A stretch of 64,000 nt of DNA from Trema orientale (taxonomy: Eukaryota; Streptophyta; Magnoliopsida; Rosales; Cannabaceae): NCBI GenBank assembly GCA_002914845.1, contig JXTC01000089.1:520642-584641 (forward strand), read 5' to 3'. The stretch's first letter is position 1, and every line of letters begins with the position of its first letter. The position numbers were made by a program, and so were the translations under genes. Shown here one piece after another: positions 1 to 12,546 of this stretch. The notes below the pieces were generated by a model. The model saw only the letters and a list, made by a program, of their open reading frames with translations. It had not been told where the DNA came from and did no database searches.

Positions 1-821
1 AGGGTGCGCAGCGAACCCTCTGGCGCTTTATAGCATGGCCTGCTTTCGTATTTGTGGATTTTATAATTTTCCTGGCAAATTTCCCACCGCTTCGTCTCCT
101 TGTCGCCCTTTTTTGGCTCGAATAAAATACTCTTCCGAACTAACGCCCATCTTAGATCTCTCTTTCGCATTTCTTCTCCACTCTCATTTCTCTTTCTAAG
201 GCCACCGCCCTTTCTCTATAGTCTATCCACAGAATGAGCTTCCCAAAAGCAAGCACCTCCCCCACCACCATTATTCACACTATTACTACTACTACTACTA
301 CTACTTATCTCTTCCGTATTCGCCATTGAACCAAAGCTTAGCTTTGCTCCGATACGACTGCTCCTCGAATCCTCCTCTTTCGTATTCAATCTCATCGTTT
401 CGCATTGCAGAACCACCCTTCCACCACGATTCGATCCAGTTTTTGTTTTTTCTCTGTCTTTAATTTTCTGGTAATTATATGCATATATACGTATATAGGT
501 ATATATATAGTTCAGAAGATCTGTTTGGAAGAAAAGAAAAGAAAATTTGAAATTACAGAGGAAGAGAAAAATTTGATTGTTTTCCCCCCCCCCCCCCTGA
601 TCAGGTTGTGGCGCGTGAGATGTCAGGAGGCGGAACCTGAGAGGTGTCCGGTTACGGTTACGAAAGGAGAACCGGAAATACGTAAGTACGTGCGAGGTAG
701 CGTAGGCGCTCGCTGCGCACGTGTGAGCGCGTGGACAGTTGAAAAGGAAGAAAGAAGAGTCGAACGATCTCTCTCTCTCGCTCGCTCGCTCGCTCGGGAG
801 GCCCGTGAAAGCTGAGACAAA
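1..821 (+). promoter_or_regulatory. Upstream region and 5' leader of the RAF6-like kinase gene
   Basis: No convincing coding exon is seen here; frames open on both strands are low-complexity. The stretch holds a run of 14 C at 584-597 and a CT/CGCT tract at 768-796 just before the kinase ATG. It also holds short upstream reading frames, for example an ATG at 479 that closes after about 23 codons. CT-rich leaders of this kind are common in plant genes and can bind GAGA-type factors (known of plants; not shown here). The transcription start cannot be fixed from sequence alone. Confidence 0.5.
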
Positions 822-3800
822 ATGCCTCACAGAACGACTTACTTCTTCCCAAGGCAATTCCCGGATCGCAGATTCGATGTATCTTCTAAACAACAAGAAG
901 TTGGTGATCAAGATCACGGGATTCATAAGAAGCTGGTGGCCCCAACCACCACCGCCATAACCAGTTCTTCTTCTACTACCACCACTAAACCTCCCACCAA
1001 TGCTACTACTACTACCACCACCACAAAAGATGCCTTTTCTATCGAAAACGACATCAAGTCATTGTCGTCGTTGGGTAAGCCACAGTTCACGGTCAACAAT
1101 ACCGCCAAAGCCTCAGCTGTATCCGAGCTCTTCTCGACCCGATACGACAAGTCCCAAACCAAGAAAACTCACAACCAACAACAACAACAACTTCAAAAGC
1201 AAAAGCACCAGCAGCAGCATTTCGCCGCGTTTTGCGATTGGTTAGCGGAGAAAAAGGCGGAGCGTCGTTCTGGCAGTGCTGCTACTACTGATCATGTGAA
1301 ATTAAGTCGGTACCCGTCCTCCTGCGACGAGGACCGTGAGCTTCTTCTCCGGCCGGAGCCGGTGGTTCCGGCACAGGCTGAGGCGGCGGCGGCGGTGAAG
1401 GACAGGAGTTTGGATAGGAGTTTCGATCGGCAGGTTTCGTTGCCGAGGGTCTCGAGTGGGAGTAGCTATGCGGGGAGCTTGTTCTCGGGGATCACGACTC
1501 TGGATGGCGGTGACGTCCTCAAGGCCGATTGTCTCTCGAAGGTGTTGTCTCCGAGTCGGCAGGAGGAGGAGGTGGAGGTGGAAGTGGTAGTTGAAGGAGG
1601 TGGCGGAGGTGGAGGTATAAGTGAGGGTAGGGAGTCATCGAGGGAGAGTAGCATGGCGCGGAGGTCGAAAGAGAGTTACTGTCTTCAGCTTAATTTGGCC
1701 AAAAGGCTTACCTCTATGGCTTGCCTTGCGAGCGAGCCTCTGCTAATGCAAGTCACGGGGCCTGAGACCTCTGACGCTGAGACCGTCTCGTATCGCCTCT
1801 GGGTACGCCATTTTTTTCTCTTGTTTATAGCTCTCTCTGACCTCGGGGCGGGACGTGCGTACGTTTGACTTTGACGTTGCTCTAGGTGAAGTGGAGGTGC
1901 AATGTCCGACTATTGGTTGGGTTGAGTTTCGTCTCTGTGATTTTTACTGCTAGTTATACGCGTTGTGCATAACTTGCTTTTTCGTGTTTGGCCTAATTTA
2001 TTTTTTACCTACCTATATGTTATGTTCCCCAATAGTTCTTTTCGGAACATTTTAATTGGCTATTGCTGTCTTGCACATCAGTCAAAAAAAAATATAGAAA
2101 ATGTCCTAAAATCTAGCTTCATTTGTATTTTCTCGATAGCTTTTCCGAAATAACTTGAACATTTACTTTGCATAAAAAAGTTTAATTCGTAAAATAGCGC
2201 CTATACTTTTCACTGTTAAGTGGTACCTAAATTTTAAAAAACACGAGGTGATTTTTGCTAATTTCAATTTCTCACGACCTGATTTTGGCCCTATTCTTCT
2301 ATTTTTCTCTTTATTATAATAATTTTCTTTTTCAAGGAGTTTATTTTTTTCAGCTTCCGTAATTGGGAGTCCATTATGAAGTTCGAGTAATTTCACTTTA
2401 TTTTTTATTTTTTTTGAACTGATTTTCACGGCCTTCTTTGGGCTCTGTTTTCTTTCTTTCNTTGTGCATATGAGTTTCGCGGAATTTATTACATGTGGCG
2501 GGAAAATGTTGTTGAAGATGTATCATTGTGCATGATCAATATTCAATGGGTTTTTGATTACTGCCCAGAATTTGAAAGAATTAGCTAGTTTGGAAATGTT
2601 GTTCGCGTTAATGTCAGCTGATTTAACTAAAAATAGAATTGGAACCTTTTCCAGGTTAGTGGCTCCTTGTCTTACACTGATAAGATATCAGATGGGTTCT
2701 ACAACATTTTGGGGATGAACCCATATCTGTGGGTGATGTGCAATGATGTGGAGGAAGGAAAACGGCTACCACCGTTGATGTCTCTTAAAGCAATTGATCC
2801 CAGTGAGACATCCATGGAGGTGGTCCTTGTTGATAGACATGGGGACTCTCGCCTTAAGGAACTTGAAGATAAAGCACAAGAGCTGTATTGTGCTTCTGAA
2901 AATGCGCTAGTATTGGTGGAGAAGCTGGGAAAACTTGTTGCCATCTACATGGGGTATGTTCTTAGTCTTCGTTCTCCGTTCTAGAGATCTTTGTCTTGAT
3001 TTTTATTTTTTCACTTACTTTGACTTGTAAACTTTAAAAGGGGTACTTTCCCAGTGGAGCAAGGGGATCTCCACAGGCACTGGAAATTGGTTAGCAAGAG
3101 GTTGAAGGATTTTCAGAAGTGTATTGTGCTCCCCATTGGAAGCCTTTCAATGGGACTTTGCAGGCACCGTGCCATTCTTTTCAAGGTGACAAATTGCACT
3201 ACATGTTTGTAGATTTTTTTTTTTTTAATTTTTTTTTAATATAATGACAGCCGTGGAAATTTTACCGTAGTGGTTTTGGTATTTATTTTTATGATAGCCG
3301 TGGAAAATTTACCTTGGTGGTTTTGGTATTTATTTTTATGATAGCCGTGGAAAATTTACCTTGGTGGTTTTGGTAGGTTACCACATATAGCAACTTAGTG
3401 ATGTTTATAGACAGACATGGAATCTAGAGGGGAGGCTTTGTGGCAGGTTCCAGTCCAAGATCACGTGATTTTCTGTGGTTAGCGGATTGAGGTTTCTGTA
3501 GGATACACAGATTCTCTACCTAAGTTAAGAAAAATAGTGTTGATTGCCCTGCGAGGGAAGTTAGTTATTCTATGTTGCCTCTTTTAGGGATTCATAACTC
3601 TCGGACTAGCTAAAGGAGTTGTGGAGCTTTTTACAACGTTGACAAATAGTATCATGCATGTGTCTGGTGGAGTTAGTATCTGCAACAATGGCCTCTGCCG
3701 TAATTGTTGAAGCAGATCCCAGTTAATGTTGCTGAAAGGATTAAAAATGCGGGCAATTCTGGAGAGACCTCCAAAGTCATTAGTGGAAACTTAGTGTTAT

Positions 3801-6800
3801 CTTGGAGTCTAATATACCAAATACTAGAGCTCTTCAAGAACTATTGTTAATAGACTTCTTGTATATTTGTATGCAACTTATGGTGTTGTTTGAGTGGCTG
3901 TGGTTCTGGATTGCAAAGGCTTTGTAGGATATTAGGCAATTTTTTTTTTAATTTTAATATTTCATGTGTTTAATATATATATATATATATATATGGTTGC
4001 CAATCGAGTAGGTATTTTTTTTTTTTTACCTATGTGTAGGTATTTTTTTTTTAGCCGTTGGATCATCATCTAATAGGGATCCAACGGCTATAATCAAGTA
4101 CATAAAAAGGCGTGCATTATTAATACTATTTCTCTCTCCTACTTTTTATAATAAAAAAATGTGCAAAAAAATTTTTCATTGGCCCAATACCTATGCATAG
4201 GTAAAAAAAAAAAAAAAACCTACTGGATTGGTGCCCTATATATATTTACCTTTTTATTTCTATAACCGTGTTTGTGAAGGTGCCGTTTGGTGAGACAAAC
4301 TTGTCGATTGTTCAAAACGGCGAAATTTGGAACTTTGGAATCTTTTTTCATCTTCTTTCTTTTTTAGGTTCATAGGGAAGTGAATATTTTGTTAGATTCA
4401 AGTTTATATTCCTTCTAAAATAGTGGAGAGTTGGATTTATATGTCTCAACAGTACATGAATTCGTTTGTTAAAGCATAATGCCCGTGTGAATGGGGTGAA
4501 TTGATTAAATAAGAATGCAAATTAGAAGCATCAAGTGACATCCAACAATTTAATGAGCAGTCTATTAGCCGTTTTCATGCTCTTTGATCATTCGTTAAGG
4601 TATATGTAGCCATCTGAGGGTGAATTGACGCAATTCTTGTTGGGAGAGCAAGCCTAATATACTGCTTGTACCTCAATATATCTTTGTTACGCGGTGAAAT
4701 GTTTTAAAGTAAACATAATTTTAGTAGTTGTCTTTGACTTCGTCTTATATCTCTGCTTCATATAGTTCATAGGCAAAATGCAATGTTCTTGTGAATCTTT
4801 GTTCTTATCATTATATGTATTGAATGCACTCTAAATGAAATTAGTATATATAGTCTCGGGTGGAACTTGTTTAAATAAAAGGAAATTGTTCATTTTTGTG
4901 AACTTCGGTAAATTCTTGGTCAATGAATTATATCCGGTGTTGCAGATGATAATGGGTTTTTCTTTCTAGAGCTTTGTGCAGGCACACATACTTGACTGTG
5001 TCACTGCAGATGCTTACCCTTCAGCTGCATTGTAGATTCGTATGGTTAGGTCAATAGGTTGCTGCTTGCTATGCTTATACTTTACCTTGTTTTCATATGC
5101 AGAAACTGGCAGACTACATAGGTTTGCCTTGTAGGATAGCTCGTGGTTGCAAGTATTGTGTCGCAGATCATCGGTCTTCTTGTCTTGTTAAAATTGAAGA
5201 TTCCAGGCAGTCAAGGTTAGATGTTTTAACTGTTCTTTTAGATCTTACCTCTTGCCGGTGGAACATAAAAGCTTTTAGAAACCACACTGGCCCATTTCAC
5301 AATCTATCATTTCAATTGGTTCTATAACAGCAGTACAAACAGTCTCTGTGATTTGTCGGAATAGGGGTCCAAGTGATCTTAACAATGTATCAACTAATTA
5401 TATCCTAGTGTTTCGATTTTTCAGTACAAGTTTGCTCAGGTGTTTTTCTTTGATCCTTTTGATTATCTTTCCTGCCTCTGTTTAAAGATGTGTATATTTC
5501 TTAACAGGGAATACGTAGTTGATTTAGTCGGGGAACCAGGAAATGTTCATGGTCCAGATTCCTCAATCAATGGAGGATTTCTTTCTTCGATGCCTTCACC
5601 ATTGCAAATTTCTCATCTTAAAGAATTCCAACAACCTTACATGGATAGTTCTCAAATTGTAAACTCGAACAACACATGTGCTTCTCCTGAAAATCTTCCT
5701 TATTCAGGTATGTTATGACTTGCGTACCTTCAAGTTGTTTCAAATCATTTTAGGTGCATCATAAGCTGTAGGAGGCTGAACTTAGGTGGAGGCATGATTG
5801 TGAATTGTGACTAACAAATAATTGTGATGTAGATTTCCAGATGATCTATGTTTCAAGTAGGGTGAAAGTTTTGACTTTGAATAAATCGTGTTGATATCCA
5901 TCATTGTGGTGTCTGAATAAAATAAGCAGCATTCTTCCTCAGATCGGAAAAATAATATGCTTGCATTTTGTTTTTGTTGCTTGAGTTATCTGATAATGAG
6001 CCAAAACACATAAGGAATGTTTTACATTTGTTCCACTCGATAAGTGTGGCTTTAGTACAGGTCGACACTAAATTGCATCAGTATTACAGTCTCTGGTATT
6101 GAGCTAAAACAAGAGGGGGTTGATTTACTTTTATTCTGCGGAGTAATTGTGGATTTAGTTTAGGCTCAGAAATCAATCACATCAATATTACATTGAGTTC
6201 TTCATCCTTGATACTGGTGCAGTTGAAAATCTTGCTAGATTTTTAATTTTTGAAGTTTAGAAAATTGAACGTCGTATTCACCTGAAATTTTGTCATGTAG
6301 TCGGGACGGTATATGTTTATGGACTTTAGGGCGTCCCCAGACCTCTTTCGTTAGGCAAGCAAATTGCATTTAGATTTGTAGCCTTGTAAAATATGTAGTC
6401 GTATGATGTACTGAAACTAGCTCCTCGGTTCTTTGCTGTTTGGGAACTAGATGATCCACCATTCAATGACAGTTTAAGGTTTATATTAGCCCATCCATGT
6501 CACCTCATCTGTCCTCAACTATTTCAACATATTAACAATATAGGTCGATCCTTCGCAGGCTGTGGGACCGAAGGTCAGAAAATTACGGAAAGTTCTTTTT
6601 TTAGAGATCTCTTGGGCGCTAAATGTGATCTAGTAGATCAAGCCAGTCTTGCAAAGGAAGCTCCTCTGATAGCTTTGGAGTTGAAAGGGACCGAGCATTG
6701 TGTTGTTCAGAGCTCCATGATGCCATCTATCCAGGGTACTGTTTTTGAAGTTCTTGATGCTGCTGCGGCATCAGTATTACATTCTAGACTTGGTTTAGAC

Positions 6801-9800
6801 AAATTGGTTATCTTGAAACTTCATGATGCTAAATGCGTCTTCTTCTTCTTTGTTCTTTTGTTCTCCCTGAATCAGGAAGTCCATTGATTAGTGACAGTTT
6901 CAAGCAACAAAAAGTAAGTGCAAGCTTATCTAGACGGTTGGATCCAGAGGAGGTTGAGAATGAACTTGAGAGTCGGGCCACCTTACCTGCTATAAGTGTA
7001 ACCATTCCCCAATACTTGAATCTTGAGCCATCTCTTGCAATGGACTGGCTTGAGATCTCATGGGATGAATTACATATCAAGGAGCGTGTTGGTGCTGGTA
7101 TATCTTTTGCCCTTTTCTTTTTATCCTGTTTTCTGTTGAATAAATTTAGTCTCAGTTCGGTTATAATTTCTTCTCCCAAATGTAATCACATATAGTCTTA
7201 ACTCTTTTTCTTATAGGATCATTTGGGACTGTGCATCGTGCGGAATGGCATGGATCGGTTAGTAACTCTGTGTTCATTGACTTTATCATTCTTTTATCTT
7301 AGGTACTTCCCTTAACTTCAGTATGACGCAAAAAGGGATACTAGAGAGCATTTAATATGAGAGGAAAATGGTTTTCTGCATACATTTTGTTGAGTTTTGG
7401 CTTGATTCGAACATGTGAGGAGCCAATAGAATTACCTTCATATTAGGAGAAGTCTTGGTAGACTAAATAATTGTAGAAACACATGCTAGCAAAGCTTTCA
7501 CAGTAACAGATTATTAACACAGTAACAGATTATTAACTCTTACTCTTGGGAGCTCACTGTTCCCCATATGTGCGCGCAGGACATCCTTATGTTTTGACGC
7601 CTCTCTTTCACTACATATCATACTAGCACTTTACATTGGCAATTTGTTGGGCACTTTGGTTGGAAAGGAATAATAGGATTTTTGAAGATGTTAAGGGGGA
7701 CGTAGAGGTTTTTTGGGACAGTGAAATTTTGGGTTGCTTTGTGGGTTTGCGATACAAAAGATTTTGAGGATTATTCTTTTTCTGTTTTAGTTAGGGATTG
7801 GTCTCTTTGGCTTTAATTCTTAGATGATACCTTATCATCTTTTTGTACTTTCTGCATCACTTAAATAAAATCTGTGTTTCTTATTAAAAAAAAATAAAAA
7901 TCATACTAGCACTTTACCAAGCCACCCTGGAGTCGATGGCTCCATACTCAAAGCTCTCCTAGCCCCTAAATTGTCTCTCATTTGCTTTATTTACGACTTT
8001 AGTTATGCTCTACTTAGTACTTGCTATCTTTGTAAACATAGCAGAGCATCACTTTATAGACACATAAAGACTTGGCTTGCAAGACAACTGGGATGCGAGG
8101 TACTGTAGACAGATCCAACATAAGTGCATAGCCCATATAGGATCCTATTGTGTCACAAGTGGAGGCTACGAGGATACATGTAAAGACAAACTCCCTAGAG
8201 TTGATGCTGCTGTTTTTCAACAACTTATTTCTTCAAATTATCCAGTGAACATTGAAAGATGCGACTAGTATTTAGCAACTTCTCCTTTCGATGTTAACCT
8301 TTTATCTTGATCTTTCTTCAAATTGTCTTCAGTGAACATTGAAATATGCGACTAGTATTTAGCAACTTCTGTTTTCAATGTTAATCTTTTATCTTGATGC
8401 TATTTTGGCCTCAGTTGCTAAGATATAAAGCTACTGGCTGCAATGCAGGATGTTGCTGTCAAGGTCCTGACTGTTCAGGACTTTCATGATGATCAACTTA
8501 AGGAGTTTTTGAGAGAGGTACAATATTTTGCATACACTCAGTATGCTTACTCGATTACTGTAGTAAAATTCTCTATTTAGTATTAACAGGCCATGAATGC
8601 TGCTATGGTTGTAACACATTTCTGATTAGCAGGAATTTTTTTTTTTTTTTTTTGACACTTTGTCTCTGTCATGTGTATAATTATGTAATTCATATAGATA
8701 AAATTAAGTCGTCTTTTGAAAATTTTCAGGTAGCAATAATGAAACGTGTTCGTCATCCAAATGTAGTTCTTTTCATGGGTGCAGTCACAAAGCGTCCGCA
8801 TTTGTCAATAGTAACTGAATATCTGCCACGGTAATCTCTTATTCTTTTCATTTTTCCTTTGTTGAACTTTCGCCGAAAACAGTTTATGGTAATAGTTCAC
8901 TGTGGTTTGTTCTTTACGGGCATTCCCAAGGGTTGTTATGTCTGAATCTGTCCAACCCTGGTGTTCTACAGGGGTAGCCTATATCGCCTCATACACAGGC
9001 CAGCTTCGGGTGAAATTATGGATCAGAGGCGGCGTGTGCGCATGGCACTAGATGTGGTTTGTATTACTTATCAATTGTCGTTTTTTTTTCTCCTTTATCT
9101 GCTTATAATTTACTACTTTAACAAACCTCATCATCTGGACTGGATGCAGGCCAAGGGTATCAACTATCTGCATTGTTTAAGCCCTCCTGTAGTGCATTGG
9201 GATCTTAAATCTCCAAATTTGTTGGTTGATAAAAATTGGACCGTCAAGGTAACACTATAATGTGTTTAGGCATTTTGTTTTGATTTCACATTTTTTATGT
9301 TTACTTTTAGTCTTTGTTTCCGGGGCTAAGATCTAGAGTTTTCTTCATGGTTTGTCACCTGATTTCTTGGATTTATGCTAGGTTTGCGATTTTGGGCTGT
9401 CCAGATTTAAAGCAAACACTTTCATATCATCAAAGTCCGTTGCTGGTACAGTAAGTATTTTCTTTATGTTTCTAAATTTCTCCGCTCTTTAACTGGTTTT
9501 CGGTTGAAAGGTTTCCTGTAGAATTTATCGTCCACCATAGTAAACAGCTCTCTCTCTCTCAACGTGTGGAATCCTTATATCCGAAGCTGATGTGTCCCCC
9601 CCCCCCCCTTTTCCCTCAATCCCTCCTCCCTCCCTCCCTCCTCCTCCTCCTCTCCACACACACACAGAACAAGAGCAGTCATTGTCAATTACTTCAAGCT
9701 TCATGCCTCACTTTCTCTATGCTATATAGCTTTCTAATAATGCACTTACTCTCTTTCTTAACCACGATTGTACTTGACTTGGTCTGTGTTATGTACAGTA

Positions 9801-11128
9801 ATCCAATGAGGATTTATTTTTTTAATGAGGCCCTGAATTTCGTGCATGTTCTTGTATACGATAATCCAACGGGGATTTAGTTTTTCAAAAAGCATACATT
9901 TCTTTTATTTCTTAACCACGCTTGCGCTTGAACCTGTCACACAGTTGTCCATCGTTTCGTGCTATCTTCATAGTTTTTCATCAGAACACAGAAAATCTAT
10001 CCGATTACTTGGGCTTCCTTCCTTAATTTCATGGACACTCGTGAATTGGGAAATTGATTTTGATTGGATTAAAAAGTAAAATCATCGTCTCACATGTCTT
10101 GGTAATTCGTGATCTTTGTGCGTGTTTCTGAAAAAAGAACCTTTAGTTTGTTTTGACTAATCTTTATCATTATCATTGTTATTTATTTATTTATTTTTCA
10201 GCATTGTTATTTATTTATTTATTTATTTTCAGCATTAACGCTGGCCTCTTTTTTGTCTCTCCATGTAGTCAGATTTCTCCCATCAATATTTTGCAGGTTG
10301 AGATTTTACTTGGCAAGTGCCTCCATCAACATGTAACTCTCTTGCTTTTCTTTTCAGCCCGAGTGGATGGCCCCTGAATTCCTTCGTGGAGAGCCCTCCA
10401 ACGAGAAGTCTGACGTTTATAGTTTTGGAGTTATCCTATGGGAACTTGTAACCATGCAACAACCTTGGAGTGGACTTAGTCCTGCCCAGGTACTGTGATA
10501 ACGGAATTGTAGATTTTTCTTCTTTAGGCATGGATTCACATCGAATAGTAAGAAACTTGTTATTTTACCGGTTGAGTCATGAGTTCTCAATTTTCAGGTG
10601 GTTGGAGCTGTCGCTTTCCAGAACAGAAGGCTATCCATTCCACCAAATACCTCCCCATTGTTGGCTTCCCTCATGGAATCTTGCTGGGCTGAGTATGTTC
10701 CCAATCAATTTATATTTCCTTAGGATAAATCTGATTTTCGAGAAGGGTTTCCTTTAGTAGAGATCTACGTAATGTGTTGACATACATACGTAAATCTCTT
10801 GCTGTTGGCATAAATAACCACAGTTTCTCTCTCTTAAAAAGAGACAGTATCGGTTGCTTTTGTGAACTATAAACCATCTTCCCCTTTTGTTTTATTAATA
10901 GGAAACTCGATGCCTGATATTATGGATCATTACTTTAATATCCTTAACGACTGATTTTGCTTGAATCTCTTTTCTTGTCTCTCATTTACTCTGAATTTCA
11001 CCCACTGACTTTTGCTTGTTTTACTTGGCAGTGATCCTAGTGAACGTCCATCTTTTGGTAGCATAGTCAACTCGTTAAAGAAGTTGCTGAAGTCTCCACT
11101 GCAATTGATGCAGATGAGTGGAACGTAA
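822..11128 (+). CDS. RAF6: Raf-like MAPKKK of the CTR1/EDR1 group (RAF6-like), 16 exons
   Basis: Predicted serine/threonine protein kinase of 979 aa. Exons by GT/AG borders and reading phase: 822-1802, 2655-2953, 3041-3185, 5103-5215, 5508-5707, 6544-6735, 6876-7097, 7217-7257, 8449-8517, 8730-8830, 8972-9056, 9150-9248, 9382-9450, 10358-10489, 10598-10692, 11032-11128; all junctions keep frame. The N-terminus is low-complexity (Thr, Gln and Gly runs). An EDR1/CTR1-type regulatory domain spans roughly residues 290-530, including [18 protein letters not shown] and [13 protein letters not shown]. The kinase domain begins near residue 708: glycine loop GAGSFGTV near 715-722, catalytic Lys736 in VAVKVL, DFG at 852-854, and APE at 877-879. 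The catalytic loop reads HWD at 832-834 instead of HRD. The family negatively regulates ethylene and stress signalling (established for CTR1/EDR1); the role of this member is inferred. The assignment to RAF6 (At4g24480) rests on the N-terminal [16 protein letters not shown] start and on synteny, both from memory. Confidence 0.93.
3243..3376. repeat. 47-bp tandem repeat in RAF6-like intron 3
   Basis: About 2.8 copies of a 47-bp unit that starts ATGATAGCCGTGGAAAATTT. The two right-hand copies (3291-3337 and 3338-3376) are essentially identical over their shared length; the left copy (3243-3290) has diverged. It lies wholly inside an intron. Confidence 0.8.
3995..4236. mobile_element. MITE-like element in RAF6-like intron 3
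   Basis: The ends are imperfect inverted repeats (about 15 of 19 positions match): GGTTGCCAATCGAGTAGGT at the left and its complement ending CCTACTGGATTGGTGCCC at the right. Long T and A tracts lie just inside. An inner palindrome AGCCGTTGGATC / GATCCAACGGCT sits near 4052-4089. The element is inserted in a TA-rich tract and has no coding capacity. A truncated relative is at 40918-41058. Confidence 0.6.
7617..7917 (+). mobile_element. 5'-truncated LINE insertion in RAF6-like intron 8, with 18-bp target duplication
   Basis: The element (7635-7899) encodes the last residues of a plant L1-type LINE ORF2 ([16 protein letters not shown], then a frameshift, then [15 protein letters not shown] and a stop). 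It ends with a short 3' UTR and an A-rich tail at 7886-7899. Exact 18-bp direct repeats ATCATACTAGCACTTTAC flank it at 7617-7634 and 7900-7917. One base is missing near 7720, which breaks the frame. A truncated 5' end, poly-A tail and long target duplication are the classic signs of target-primed reverse transcription. Confidence 0.88.
8231..8400. repeat. 85-bp tandem duplication in RAF6-like intron 8
   Basis: Two adjacent copies, offset about 85 bp, start with CTTCAAATT (8231 and 8316). Both contain GCGACTAGTATTTAGCAACT and end in CTTTTATCTTGAT. They differ by scattered substitutions. No coding potential. Confidence 0.75.
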
Positions 11129-12546
11129 AAAGGGTACTACCCTACACTGTCTTTTAATCCTGGCAGTGAGAATTTGTTTATTTTAACTAAACTTCTTTCC
11201 GTTCTCGGTAATTATAGACTGTTGCTTGTCTAATCCAATCCCGAAAGGCAGTTTAAGTAAAGCCTTTCTTATGTATAAGGGTTATTAATGGGAAGCATCT
11301 TTTTTCCCCCCCCTCTGATAAGCTATAGTTTCTAATGTTGAATTCCTAACATCTGAGAAGATGAAAAAATGAACTTAGGCTCGTATTTTTGCTCGTCACG
11401 CTGTACCTGTACTACATATTTCCACATGTACTCTCTGTATCGTGATCTCACAATAATCTAATCAATAGTCCCACCGAGGACGAAATTAATAGTTTCCTAT
11501 CTTATTGTATTCTCGTGCAGTTTAGTAGCTATTTTATTCAAATTACGCTTGTTGTCAGCTGTTGTGATAGAGCATCATGATTCATCATCATAGAAGACCA
11601 TCTTTCTTTTATGGTGTAACTCACCGTTCCTCTCAAGTCTCGTCAAATTAGTCACTCAAATCCTTCTTCCATTTTTTCCCCCTTTTATTATGGATTCTTC
11701 GGTTAATGAGTATATCTACTATGTGAATTTTGTCCTGTTATCAACCTCGTATTGCCACAAAATAAAAGATAATAATAATGCCGTTGTTAATTGTGCTTGG
11801 TTTCCCAGAGAATAACGTTTAAATGTTATTGCGATACCTCATGGCTAATTGTATGTTTTTTTTTTCACAAGAAAAAACAAAGGTTTTTCGCTTGGAGTAC
11901 AGCAAATTTCAAACGCGAACATCATGTTAATGTGGTGGGTTAATTTCACTAATGACTTCTGATTGATTATTATGCACAGTCTTGGCCTATGAATTTTCAA
12001 GTTGGATAATGTGTTACCTTGAATTTAGTTTTATTTGCACCGTTGGCTAGTCAATTATATCAAATTTTAAGAGCGTAATGATCAATTTCTACCTAAATTT
12101 GAGGTCAAAATAGTATAAAGATGTAATTTCAGGCTAAAGTAAAACAGAGAATTATAAGACAAGGGCAAGCGTGTTTTAATAGACATTTGGTTTCAGCAAG
12201 TTAGATTTCGGAAGCTATATAACGGTGGATATTGGCCGTATACTACTTTTTTTTTTTTTTTGATTAATGACACCATTGGTCCTCAAAGTATTACCTTTTT
12301 AGCATATCAGTCCCTAATATTTTTGTTTGTAGCATTGAATTACCTAACATTTCTCTTTTTGGCATCATTTGTCTTTTTGGCATATTCTATCTAAGATTCT
12401 ATTAGAATTCATTTGAATAAGAAAATTTTTGCCCCATTTACCTCTATTATTTCAATTGAATAGCAATTCGGTTTCTAGTATTTTTTTTTGTGTTCATATT
12501 TTTTATTAACAATATTCTTTTTTCAGTAAAAACAGTGCCTTTATTA
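11129..12546. other. 3' flank of the RAF6-like gene and intergenic DNA
   Basis: No gene is seen. The first few hundred bases are presumably the kinase 3' UTR. A T-rich block at 12245-12400 contains phrases typical of degraded MITEs (CACCATTGGTCCTCAAAGTA), but no second terminus was found. Confidence 0.5.

Noticed and set aside
216..926. 236-codon frame on the minus strand over the kinase leader
   Set aside because: Low-complexity shadow of CT-, TAC- and Ser-type repeats; no conserved domain and antisense to the kinase exon 1.
9566..10377. Three long open frames within the kinase intron 13
   Set aside because: They lie between exons 13 and 14 of the kinase, whose splice phases agree without them; Leu/Phe-rich pyrimidine-tract translations.
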